A stretch of 64,000 nt of DNA from Paraburkholderia sp. PREW-6R. GTDB taxonomy: Bacteria > Pseudomonadota > Gammaproteobacteria > Burkholderiales > Burkholderiaceae. Each line of letters begins with the position of its first letter. Position 1 is the first letter of the stretch. The stretch lies in NCBI RefSeq assembly GCF_039621805.1, contig NZ_CP155074.1, forward strand, positions 1,240,001 to 1,304,000. The letters run 5' to 3'. Below the pieces are notes generated by a model. That model was not told the origin of the DNA. It saw only the letters and a list, made by a program, of their open reading frames with translations, and ran no database searches. Positions 8,633-16,447 of this stretch are shown here, in pieces. Position numbers and translations under genes: made by a program.

Positions 8633-9041
8633 TAGCGGGATTGTCAGGTCCGCGCGACGGGCGGGTTGGGTTGCCCGTGGCGCTGGCCTCCTGTTGTTGT
8701 GCGAGTGGTCTATTCGTGCCGCCCCTTTGCCGGGCGGCACACACTTGCGTTGCGGCCATGCAGGCCGCAAGCAAGCCAGCAATGCAGGCTTCAAACCGCC
8801 AGTCCATAAGCGCGTCCCCCGGCCTGAAGGGGAAGTGGTCCGTATCCCGCGTTGGTGACAAGCCAGTCATTCTTGCGGCGACGCATTTATAAAGCCGCTT
8901 CTTACTGTGTTCTGGATACCGAATCAATGGGTTCCGCACTGAACACGTGCAACGTTGATCGTTCCCGTTATTTCGGCATTTCTAAATGCCGAAACCGACC
9001 CGAATGACGAATGAAACCCGGATTTCGATGGAGTAAAACCC
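8633..9041. other. Intergenic region upstream of LysR gene
   Basis: A 409-base gap without a believable gene. Small frames here have unnatural composition and no ribosome site. Its one clear structure is the palindrome at 8971-8994, listed separately. Confidence 0.5.
8971..8994. promoter_or_regulatory. Perfect 11-base-arm palindrome, probable operator
   Basis: Arms TTTCGGCATTT (8971-8981) and AAATGCCGAAA (8984-8994) are exact reverse complements separated by CT. The site is 47 bases upstream of the LysR start. It contains a T-N11-A core with dyad symmetry, the form LysR proteins bind, so autoregulation is likely. There is no T-run after it, so it is not a terminator. Confidence 0.6.
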
Positions 9042-9998
9042 ATGCTCGACAGAATTACCGCCATGCGGACATTCGTCCGGATCGTGGACACCAACAGCTT
9101 CACCCGTGCGGCGGAGTCATTGAACATCCCGCGTGCGACGGCGACCACCATCGTTCAGAATCTGGAAGCCCTGCTAGGCACAGCGCTGCTCGCCCGCACA
9201 ACACGGCGCCTGAGCGTTACGCCGGAAGGCGCGGCCTACTACGAGCGCTGCGCGCAGATCCTCGCCGACATCGACGAGATGGAAGCCAGCATTCGCCATT
9301 CGACAGACAACCTCAGCGGCCGCCTGCGTATAGAAATGCCCGGCGCAGTCGCGAGTGCTATCGTGCTGCCGGCATTGGACGAATTTCACGCGCGCTATCC
9401 GCATCTCGACCTCGCCATCGGCATCAGCAATCGCACGGTGGACCTGATCTCCGAAGCGATCGACTGCAGGATTCAACTCGGCGAACTGCCGGATTCGAAT
9501 CTGGTCGCGCGGCAATTGGGCACGCTGGAACACGTGACGTGCGCCAGTCCCGCTTATCTCGCGCGCTACGGCACGCCCGCGAGCCTGGATGATCTGCGCG
9601 AGCACGTCGCGGTCAACTGCATGTCGCCGCTCAACGGGCGCGAAGTGGATTTCGATTTCGAAGTAGAGGGCGAGGCGCAAGGCGTGAAAGTCAACGGCTT
9701 CATCAAAGTGAGCGACGAACACGCTTACCTGACTTGCGGCCTGCAAGGGCTCGGGCTCATTCAGCCCGCACGGATCGCCGCGCAGCCGTACCTCGACTCC
9801 GGTCTGCTGCGCGAAGTCCTGCCGCAATGGAAACCCGTGCCGATGCCGGTCTCGGTTGCGTATGTGAAAAACCGCCGTGTTTCGCCGCGCGTGCGCGCGT
9901 TCGTCGACTGGCTCGTGGAGTTGTTCGAGAAGACCGAGCACGTCGAGCAGGATCTCTCGCGCGTGCGCCAGTTGCTGCGTGGCCTGCATCCCGCCTGA
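9042..9998 (+). CDS. LysR-family transcriptional regulator
   Basis: A 318-residue LysR regulator. The winged helix-turn-helix is at about 1-60 (FVRIVDTNSFTRAAESLNIPRATATTIVQNLE), followed by a linker helix and a two-lobed effector domain at about 90-295. The sequence DRITAMRTFVRIVDTNSFTRA is typical of the large CrgA/AaeR-like subgroup that often controls neighbouring oxidoreductases or efflux genes. A TGGAGT site precedes the ATG. No divergent partner exists, so its target is unclear; the alcohol dehydrogenase upstream on the same strand is one possibility. A strong palindrome in its leader suggests autoregulation. Confidence 0.9.
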   Translation: MLDRITAMRTFVRIVDTNSFTRAAESLNIPRATATTIVQNLEALLGTALLARTTRRLSVTPEGAAYYERCAQILADIDEMEASIRHSTDNLSGRLRIEMPGAVASAIVLPALDEFHARYPHLDLAIGISNRTVDLISEAIDCRIQLGELPDSNLVARQLGTLEHVTCASPAYLARYGTPASLDDLREHVAVNCMSPLNGREVDFDFEVEGEAQGVKVNGFIKVSDEHAYLTCGLQGLGLIQPARIAAQPYLDSGLLREVLPQWKPVPMPVSVAYVKNRRVSPRVRAFVDWLVELFEKTEHVEQDLSRVRQLLRGLHPA

Positions 9999-10038
9999 GG
10001 CGGTGCGATGCCGGTCCACGGCAGCAACCCTCGGTGCG

Positions 10039-11184
10039 TCAGCCCGGCAGTTTGACCGGCACTGGACGCGTCAGCAGATCCACGTAGAAGTCGAAGAAGC
10101 TGGGATTATCGAAGCGCTTGACGACTGTCATCTTCTGCAAGCCCGCCGGCGGCGAACTCGTGTAACCCGTTGCCTTGCCGTCATTCGCGCCGAAAGTCGT
10201 ATCCACGTCCACCCACTCTTCCACCGTTTGCGTCGCGAAAGAAGGACGCATCAGATACGCGAGCGTCAACGTGTCCCAGATGTTCGTCGTGTAGTTCGGA
10301 TTCGTCTCGAAGCCGTTCTTGCCGTCGAAGCCATACCCATTCAACGTTTTGAAAAGCTGCGTAATGATGGTCTGCCTGTTCGGGTCGTGCGCGACGCGGT
10401 CGTAGAGCGTCTTGTCCATCTTCACGGTATCCGTTACGTCGAGCGGCACCACTACCTGCCTGATCGGCAACCGCAGCACCGTTTTCGCGGCTTCCGGGTC
10501 GAACCACCAGTTGAATTCTGCCGTAGGCGTGGTATTTCCCGCGACGTCGATTGCTCCGCCCATGTAGATGATCTGTTTGATCAACGGAACGATCTCAGGA
10601 TGCTCACGTGTGGCGAGCGCAATATTGGTCAACGGGCCGATTGCAAGAATGGTGACTTGCCCCGGATATTGCTTGACGGAGTCGACGATAAAGTCCACCG
10701 CGCTCTTGCTCTGCACTTTAGTGTGCGTGGCAAAGCCATCGGGTGGTGCAACGAGATCGCTATCCGATTTTGGCTCGGGTGTATTCCATGCGCCGAGATA
10801 ACCGTCGCCACCGGGGAATTGCTTGAGCTCTGCCTGAATGGTCGCGTAATCGTGCGACAGCGCGTAATTGGCGCCCGCATAGACGCCGATCTGATTTTCG
10901 ACGCCGAGACGTTCGACTGATTTCAACGCGTCTGCGACACCCTGCTTCAGCCACTGGTTTCCAGATACCACGGTAATGCCCAGCACCTTGAGCGACCCCT
11001 GTGCCTGCAACTGTGCCGCCATGACGCCAAGCTGGCCGTCGTCGCTTAACGTGTTGTAATCGCTGTCGATAATAACCTTGGGTGGGTCGGCGGGCGAATT
11101 GATACTGCTGCCGCCACACGCGGGAAGAGCGAGAGTTGCCACCAGGCTGGCTACGCCTGTCAATGCCACGAGAACCCGCTTCAT
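10039..11184 (-). CDS. Nucleoside hydrolase, lipoprotein form
   Basis: A 381-residue protein of the inosine/uridine-preferring nucleoside hydrolase family, which splits nucleosides into base and ribose. It begins with a lipoprotein signal whose lipobox LPAC places the lipidated Cys at 23, so it acts outside the cytoplasm. The calcium and ribose motif appears as DSDYNTLSDD (40-49), with two residues more than the common DxDxxxDD spacing. Later family segments are visible (ILAIGPLTNIALA and EFNWWFDPEAA). The ATG at 11184 has an AAGGAG site; upstream in-frame codons give a charged, non-signal N-terminus. It may salvage external nucleosides; the extra residues could alter specificity. Confidence 0.88.
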   Translation of the reverse strand: MKRVLVALTGVASLVATLALPACGGSSINSPADPPKVIIDSDYNTLSDDGQLGVMAAQLQAQGSLKVLGITVVSGNQWLKQGVADALKSVERLGVENQIGVYAGANYALSHDYATIQAELKQFPGGDGYLGAWNTPEPKSDSDLVAPPDGFATHTKVQSKSAVDFIVDSVKQYPGQVTILAIGPLTNIALATREHPEIVPLIKQIIYMGGAIDVAGNTTPTAEFNWWFDPEAAKTVLRLPIRQVVVPLDVTDTVKMDKTLYDRVAHDPNRQTIITQLFKTLNGYGFDGKNGFETNPNYTTNIWDTLTLAYLMRPSFATQTVEEWVDVDTTFGANDGKATGYTSSPPAGLQKMTVVKRFDNPSFFDFYVDLLTRPVPVKLPG

Positions 11185-11204
11185 TGATGTCTCCTTTTTC
11201 TGAT

Positions 11205-11222
11205 ATCGCGTTGTTGCGCGAT
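11205..11222. promoter_or_regulatory. Inverted repeat upstream of nucleoside hydrolase
   Basis: ATCGCG (11205-11210) and CGCGAT (11217-11222) flank six bases, 20 bases upstream of the start codon. It may be an operator or a leader hairpin near the ribosome site. Confidence 0.3.
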
Positions 11223-11350
11223 CGGGAGAGTCATCATAGACGTAAACATACTGAAAACAAATCGTCATCTTCATCGGACTAGCACGAGCAATCCGCCGCA
11301 TTAACGATCTTGTTGCTGTAAGCCGGCGCGCTGCGCGCGCAAAAAAAAAA

Positions 11351-11389
11351 CGGCCCGTATTGAAACGGGCCGCTCTTTTTTTATCGTTC
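11351..11389 (-). terminator. Intrinsic terminator of zwf
   Basis: An eight-pair stem, CGGCCCGT (11351-11358) with ACGGGCCG (11365-11372), and a six-base loop. It is flanked on the zwf-downstream side (minus strand) by a run of ten T. A T-rich run on the other side could also let it work in the plus direction. Confidence 0.88.
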
Positions 11390-11398
11390 AGGCGAAGC

Positions 11399-12880
11399 TC
11401 ATTGCGATTCTTCCGCCCACACCGTGTTCTCGCGCGCCATCAGCGCTGTCGACGCCGACGGCCCGAACGTGCCCGCCGTATAGGCGCGCGGCTTCTCGTT
11501 CGACCTGGCCCACCCTTCGAGAATCGGCTCGGCCCACGCCCATGCCGCTTCCAGTTCGTCGCGGCGCATGAAGTGCGTCAGACGCCCGCGAATCACGTCG
11601 ATCAGCAAACGCTCATACGCCTCCGCGCGGCGCTCGGTGAACGCCTGCTGCAGATCCAGATTCAGATTGACGGGCACCATATGCATGCCGCTACCCGGTT
11701 CCTTGGCGAGCACCTGCAGCTGGATCGACTCCTCCGGCTGTAGCTGGATTACGAGACGATTGCCATAGTTATGGCCACCATTCGGAAAGATCGAGAACGG
11801 CAGTTCGGAAAACTCAATGACGATCTCCGACACCTTCTTCTGCATCCGCTTGCCCGTGCGCAGGAAGAACGGCACATGCGCCCAGCGCCAGTTGTTGATA
11901 TGCGCGCGCAGTGCGACGAAGGTTTCCGCGCGGCTGCCCGCCGGCACGTTTTCCTCTTCCTGATAGCCCTTCACTGCTTCGCCTTCGACCGCACCCGCCG
12001 TGTACTGGCCGCGCACGGTGTCGCGCGCGATGTCTTCCGCCGTCATGGGGCGCAGCGAGCGCAGCACCTTGAGCTTTTCGTCGCGCACCGCGTCCGGGTC
12101 GAGCGACACCGGCGGCTCCATTGCGACGATACACAGCAGCTGCAGCAAATGATTCTGCACCATGTCGCGCAGTGCGCCGGTCTTGTCATAGAAGCCCGCG
12201 CGAGTGCCCACGCCGACGGTTTCCGCGACCGTGATCTGCACGCTCTTGATGTACGGCGCCTGCCACAGCGGCCCGAAGATCGGGTTGCCGAAGCGCAGCA
12301 CCATCAGGTTCTGTACCGTTTCCTTGCCCAGGTAATGGTCGATCCGGTAGATCTGCGCTTCGCTGAAATGCTTGCCGACCGCCGTGTTGATTTCCTGCGC
12401 GGAGGCGAGGTCGTGGCCGAGCGGCTTTTCGAGCACGACGCGGGAATTGGCGTCGATCAATCCGGCCGACGCCAGGTTGTCGCAGATATTCGTGAACAGA
12501 TCCGGCGACGTCGCGAGATAGAACACGCGGCGCACGCCGGGCCGCGACGCTTCGGCAAGGCGCGCGTAGTCCTCGGGCGAATCGACGTCCATGCGCACGT
12601 ATTCGAAGAGCGCGAGGAATTTGTCCCAGGCGGCTGCCTCGAACGCTTTCTTTTCGATGAAGGGCTTTGCCTTCGTTTCCATGAACTCGTTGATGTATTC
12701 CTCACGCGACCACGGCTTGCGGCCGATCGTGAGAATGCGGGTATCCGGCGGCAGATTGCAGTGCAGGTGCGCCATGTATAGCGCGGGCAGCAGCTTGCGG
12801 AACGACAGGTCGCCGGTGCCGCCGAAGATGATCATGTCGAGCGGCAAATCGGGAGTGGCAGAAGCGTGTTGGGTCGTCAT
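11399..12880 (-). CDS. zwf: Glucose-6-phosphate 1-dehydrogenase
   Basis: A 493-residue enzyme that oxidises glucose 6-phosphate to 6-phosphogluconolactone with NAD(P)+, feeding the Entner-Doudoroff and pentose phosphate routes. The coenzyme motif GGTGDLSFRKLLPALY is at 20-35, the EKP motif at 151-153 and the active-site signature RIDHYLGKE at 179-187. Length matches the family. It stands alone here: no pgl, edd, glk or hexR neighbour. A terminator follows its stop. No convincing Shine-Dalgarno precedes the ATG, so the exact start is less certain. Confidence 0.97.
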   Translation of the reverse strand: MTTQHASATPDLPLDMIIFGGTGDLSFRKLLPALYMAHLHCNLPPDTRILTIGRKPWSREEYINEFMETKAKPFIEKKAFEAAAWDKFLALFEYVRMDVDSPEDYARLAEASRPGVRRVFYLATSPDLFTNICDNLASAGLIDANSRVVLEKPLGHDLASAQEINTAVGKHFSEAQIYRIDHYLGKETVQNLMVLRFGNPIFGPLWQAPYIKSVQITVAETVGVGTRAGFYDKTGALRDMVQNHLLQLLCIVAMEPPVSLDPDAVRDEKLKVLRSLRPMTAEDIARDTVRGQYTAGAVEGEAVKGYQEEENVPAGSRAETFVALRAHINNWRWAHVPFFLRTGKRMQKKVSEIVIEFSELPFSIFPNGGHNYGNRLVIQLQPEESIQLQVLAKEPGSGMHMVPVNLNLDLQQAFTERRAEAYERLLIDVIRGRLTHFMRRDELEAAWAWAEPILEGWARSNEKPRAYTAGTFGPSASTALMARENTVWAEESQ

Positions 12881-12996
12881 AGCGCGGTCGCGGCGTAGTG
12901 ATGAAGAAGGCGTCGATCAGGAGCGGAAAAGGCATAGGCAAGCATAGGCGAAGCCTACGCGCCTCGCCAAACCGGCACTTTTTTCTCGCAAACGCT

Positions 12997-13035
12997 CATG
13001 TTGCAACGTTTTGGGATTGTTTGCACGGCAACATG
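12997..13035. promoter_or_regulatory. Spaced inverted repeat upstream of zwf
   Basis: CATGTTGC (12997-13004) and GCAACATG (13028-13035) are exact eight-base arms separated by 23 bases, in the 233-base gap between zwf and the next minus-strand gene. The distance fits either a looped dimer site or a hairpin. No family is recognised. Confidence 0.35.
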
Positions 13036-13113
13036 TGCGTCAGGTTCGCACAATATGCCAACCCACTATGGCAAGTACCTGTTTCTCGGGCTTTTTCGCC
13101 GTTCCCGCGTGAG

Positions 13114-14058
13114 TCATTGATCGGATAGCGTCTCGCGCGCGACCCGGCATGCGGCGAGATCCCACGCTGCACAACCCACGGTTTTGAAAACGACCGGTCT
13201 ATTTTTCAGCGACGCCGCCGACGCATCCGCCCCGCGCAAAACAGAAGCCACTCCCCGTACTGTGGACCAGTCGACGTCGGCCTGGATGAAGTCGCCGGCC
13301 TCATGCCTCGCACCGGCTTCATCGTCGACGAAAAGCGCGCTGCCCGCGAGCGTTCGTGCGCCGATCTCGGCCATAGCCGGCGTAAATGCGCCGACGCCGA
13401 TGACGAGCCGCTCCGCGCGCGCCGCTTCGTCGTAGACCGGCGACGTGCTCGTAGTCAGCGCAATGACCACGTCCACCGAAGCGGGAATCGCGGCGTCCGG
13501 TTCCGTCAGTGCGCGAAGCTCGTTCACCTTGCCGCGCTGCGCGGCGCAAAACGCTTCGGCGCGAGCGGGTGTGCTCCCTTTGATCCACACCCGCGCGTGC
13601 GGATACAGTTCGCCGATCGCTTCCAGATGGTTGAAGGACTGCGTGCCGGTGCCGATCAGCAGAAACTCATGTGGCGTGCCGGATGCGAAACTCTGAACGC
13701 CGAGCATCGACATCGCGGCGGTGCGCCGGCCGGTAACGGTGGGGCCGTCGAGGATAAAGAGGGTGACGCCGGTCTGCGCGTCGAAGGCCATCACCTGGCC
13801 GTGGATGGTCGGCAATTCACGTGCGCGGTTCGCAGCGCACACATTGACCAGTTTGTGGATCGCGAGATCCGGCGCCGTGGCGGGCATCGACAGCATGATG
13901 CCGCCTTCGGTCAGCGGCACGACGAGCCGCTCGGGACTCGCGATACGCTTGTCCTCATAATCGATGCTCGCACGCTTCAATGCGTCGACGAGCGCTGCGT
14001 AGGGAATCAGCCGCGCGGTCGCGGCAGCGTCGAAAATGGGCGTGGTCGGGCGAGTCAT
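13114..14058 (-). CDS. Ornithine-cyclodeaminase-family imine reductase
   Basis: A 314-residue NAD(P)-dependent protein of the ornithine cyclodeaminase/mu-crystallin family. The Rossmann motif GTGTQSFNHLEAI is visible in the centre, and the N-terminal substrate region has LSMPA and HKLVNV. In Burkholderiales many such proteins are delta1-pyrroline-2-carboxylate/delta1-piperideine-2-carboxylate reductases. The D-amino-acid oxidase-like gene at 14556-15896, on the same strand, would produce just such cyclic imines, so reduction to L-proline or L-pipecolate is my preferred reading. I start at the ATG at 14058; an earlier ATG adds 15 basic residues. True ornithine cyclodeaminase is the alternative. 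Confidence 0.82.
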   Translation of the reverse strand: MTRPTTPIFDAAATARLIPYAALVDALKRASIDYEDKRIASPERLVVPLTEGGIMLSMPATAPDLAIHKLVNVCAANRARELPTIHGQVMAFDAQTGVTLFILDGPTVTGRRTAAMSMLGVQSFASGTPHEFLLIGTGTQSFNHLEAIGELYPHARVWIKGSTPARAEAFCAAQRGKVNELRALTEPDAAIPASVDVVIALTTSTSPVYDEAARAERLVIGVGAFTPAMAEIGARTLAGSALFVDDEAGARHEAGDFIQADVDWSTVRGVASVLRGADASAASLKNRPVVFKTVGCAAWDLAACRVARETLSDQ

Positions 14059-14174
14059 GAGCGTTATCGTTTCAATCCTTCGTGAGGCGCGAGAAGGCAG
14101 CACAAAGCGGTCACGGGGAGCAACTGCCGCTCGTCTGGCGCTCGTCTGGCGCCGACGCTACGCTCTGGCGTCGC

Positions 14175-14447
14175 TCACTGCGCTGTGCCCTTGTCGCGGC
14201 CCTTGTCACCACTTTTTTTACCACCCTTGAACATCGCCCGACAGGCGGGACTCAGTTCCTGGACGTGTTGCTTCATGCAGGCGGTGATCTTTTCCTTATC
14301 GGGAATCTCGCTCGAACAGAAGTGGATGGCGTCGCCGCGGCAGGCTTTCGCCTCTTCGTCTTCGGTCGCCGCATGGGCAGCGTTCAAAGACAATGCAGCG
14401 CTGGCCGCTACAAGGCTAACCGCAAAAAAAGCGTGGAGTCGGTTCAT
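14175..14447 (-). CDS. Small secreted cysteine-rich-repeat protein
   Basis: A 90-residue protein with a signal peptide ending AAHA (about residue 27). The mature part holds four cysteines in the order C-x7-C-x12-C-x11-C (ACRGDAIHFC, ITACMKQH, SPACRAMF), matching one unit of the Cys-rich GLG1/FGFR-type repeat found in small periplasmic proteins. The C-terminus is a lysine/glycine tail (KGGKKSGDKGRDKG). Two disulfides are likely. It lies between two imino-acid metabolism genes on the same strand, with gaps of more than 100 bases on each side, so a functional link is uncertain. Confidence 0.78.
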   Translation of the reverse strand: MNRLHAFFAVSLVAASAALSLNAAHAATEDEEAKACRGDAIHFCSSEIPDKEKITACMKQHVQELSPACRAMFKGGKKSGDKGRDKGTAQ

Positions 14448-14555
14448 GGCAAATTCCGGTATCGCAAATGTTCGGTGTGACCATTTAGCAGAAAGCGGGC
14501 CTGATCATTGCAAAGGTAGCGGGGCTCACCTGTCGCAAAGCCGGGAGGGGCATTC

Positions 14556-15896
14556 CTACAACATGCTGCGCGGACGCTGCATGGTGCCGTCGAAGAAGCG
14601 CTGCAAACGGAATGCTGACAGATCGAGCGAAGCCTCGCCACCGTCGTTCATCTCGGCCAGTAGTTGGCCGACGATCGGCCCCAGTGCAAAACCGTGACCG
14701 CAAAAACCGGTGGCGATCGTCAAACCGCGCACCTGCGGCGGCGCATCGATCACCGGAATGCCGTCGGGTAGCACATCGATCAGACCGGCCCAGGATTCCA
14801 CCACCTGCGCATCTTTCAGCGCGGGAAAGAGTGCGCGCAATTTTTGCAACGCGCGCGGCGCATGGCTTACGTTCGGCTGCGGATGCGGATCTCGCGGATG
14901 CAATACGCGCTCGGCCGCCGGTACGCCGCCAGGCAACCGCTCGCGCAGGTCACGCAGACAGGCGCCATCAAGATGGAAGCTGAACTTTTCGCGTTGAGCC
15001 CATAGCTCCGGCAAAAACCATTTGAGCGCCCGGAAATGGCCGAGCGTCATGTCCACGTCGACCTGCATGTCGTCGGCAAGATTGATCGCGCCGTTCGCGC
15101 GCTGCCGGATGCCGAGCCCGTGCCCCCAGAAAGTGGACGCGGTGATCGACGGCAGCGGGTTCGTGCGCATGCAGGTGCCGCGCACCGCCTGCTGCGGCAG
15201 TTCGAGCCCGAGCGTTCTGAGCAGACGCCAGCTGCTCGCGCCCGCCGCACAAATGAATCGCGAAGTCGCGACCGTGCCGCGCTCCGTGACAACGCCTGCA
15301 ATCGCGCCGGCCGCGCGTTCGACGCCTACCACGCCGCAGCCTTCGAAAAACAGCGCGCCGGCTTCGCGCGCCCGCGCCGCGAACGCGGCCGCAGCGCGGC
15401 GTGGTTCGGCCTGGCCGTCGCTCGGCGTGTAGAGTCCGCCGAGGGCCGGACCTTGCATACCGGTTACGACCGCGTCGATCTGCCGACGGTCCAGCGTGCG
15501 GGTGTCGAGCCCGTGCTGGCGCGCGACGTCCATCCATTGCTGGAAGGAAGCCCAGTCCTCCTCCTGAGTCGCGACATAGAGGCAGCCGCCCTGGCGCCAT
15601 TCGAGATCGAAGTTCAGCTCGCGTTCGAGTTGTTGCCACAGCGGAATGCTCGCCATCATCAGCGGCACTTCGGCGGACTCGCGGCCTTGCTGGCGCACGA
15701 AGCCCCATGCGCGCGACGACTGCTGGCCCGCGATCCGCGATTTGTCGAGCACTACCACCGCCAGACCGCGGCGCGCGAGATAGTACGCGGCGGCGCAGCC
15801 CATGATGCCCGCGCCGGCAATGACGACATCGGCCTGCTTCGGGAAGGGTTGATCGGCGGTGGTGAGATTGGCGTGCAGCGGGTAAGTCGTGGTCAT
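14556..15896 (-). CDS. FAD-dependent D-amino-acid oxidase/dehydrogenase (DadA-like)
   Basis: A 446-residue flavoenzyme of the DAO/DadA family. The FAD-binding GAGIMGCAAAYYLARRG is at 28-44. The C-terminal flavin segment SWAGLIDVLPDGIPVID and the final GFCGHGFALGP are typical. It should oxidise a D- or cyclic amino acid to an imino acid. Together with the reductase at 13114-14058 it suggests D-proline, hydroxyproline, D-lysine or pipecolate metabolism. I start at the ATG at 15896 because the upstream extension overlaps the hipBA control region and is not family-like. Confidence 0.88.
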   Translation of the reverse strand: MTTTYPLHANLTTADQPFPKQADVVIAGAGIMGCAAAYYLARRGLAVVVLDKSRIAGQQSSRAWGFVRQQGRESAEVPLMMASIPLWQQLERELNFDLEWRQGGCLYVATQEEDWASFQQWMDVARQHGLDTRTLDRRQIDAVVTGMQGPALGGLYTPSDGQAEPRRAAAAFAARAREAGALFFEGCGVVGVERAAGAIAGVVTERGTVATSRFICAAGASSWRLLRTLGLELPQQAVRGTCMRTNPLPSITASTFWGHGLGIRQRANGAINLADDMQVDVDMTLGHFRALKWFLPELWAQREKFSFHLDGACLRDLRERLPGGVPAAERVLHPRDPHPQPNVSHAPRALQKLRALFPALKDAQVVESWAGLIDVLPDGIPVIDAPPQVRGLTIATGFCGHGFALGPIVGQLLAEMNDGGEASLDLSAFRLQRFFDGTMQRPRSML

Positions 15897-16049
15897 CAGG
15901 GAACGCGGTCTCGTCAGGGCATTGAAAACGTGGGCGTCATCTTCGCAGGCGAGGCGGTTGTCTGCAATGCGACTCCAGGCGGGTGCAGGCCTGTCCGCTT
16001 GCTTTCTGACGCATGTCGCGACGGCCCGCCTTTCGCAGCACCAGAATTC

Positions 16050-16155
16050 GCAAATATCTTTCACACAGATATTTGCAAAATATCCGCTATACGCATATTT
16101 GACAAATATCCGTCTGACGCATAAACTGCATTTATTCGTCTCGCGGATATTTTGC
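16050..16155. promoter_or_regulatory. hipBA control region with nested palindromes
   Basis: Three symmetric elements occur in about 106 bases. GCAAATATCT (16050-16059) pairs with AGATATTTGC (16067-16076). ATATTTG (16095-16101) pairs with CAAATAT (16103-16109) around one base. GCAAAATATCCGC (16075-16087) pairs exactly with GCGGATATTTTGC (16143-16155), the second arm ending one base before the hipB ATG. TATCC/GGATA half-sites are what HipB of E. coli recognises. A site touching the start codon would block hipB expression directly. Confidence 0.75.
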
Positions 16156-16156
16156 C

Positions 16157-16447
16157 ATGCTCCACGTCATCGCCACGCCGGACCAGATGTGTCAGCTTCT
16201 CGCCGCCAGCCGCCGTCAGGCGGGACTGACCCAAACAGAAGCCGCCATGCGGGTCGGCATCAGTCAGAGCCGCATTTCCGCGCTCGAAACCGACGCTGCC
16301 GCGCTAACGCTCGCTCAACTACTGGCGCTGTGCGGCGTCTATGGTCTGCAACTGCAAATCAACGACAGAACCGGCGAACCGAACGCATCATCGTCTGGTT
16401 CCGTGTCCGGCACGGCGCCCGATGCCGGGCCGCCGGTCGAATGGTGA
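16157..16447 (+). CDS. hipB: HipB-like antitoxin, XRE helix-turn-helix
   Basis: A 96-residue DNA-binding antitoxin. The XRE domain covers about 8-68, with the helix-turn-helix TQTEAAMRVGISQSRISALE. A disordered glycine/serine/proline tail (about 70-96) is the usual protease-sensitive part of such antitoxins. It precedes hipA with overlapping reading frames, so the pair is coupled. The promoter region carries TATCC/GGATA palindromes that fit HipB autorepression. The last residue is Trp, as in E. coli HipB, whose C-terminal Trp matters for stability. Confidence 0.9.
   Translation: MLHVIATPDQMCQLLAASRRQAGLTQTEAAMRVGISQSRISALETDAAALTLAQLLALCGVYGLQLQINDRTGEPNASSSGSVSGTAPDAGPPVEW

Noticed and set aside
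8641..8892. Small open frame after the alcohol dehydrogenase
   Set aside because: No ribosome site, odd Cys/Ala composition and no recognisable domain.
15889..16440. Very long open frame running into hipA from upstream
   Set aside because: It covers the hipB gene and the palindromic control region, and its translation there has no family features. hipA starts at 16441.
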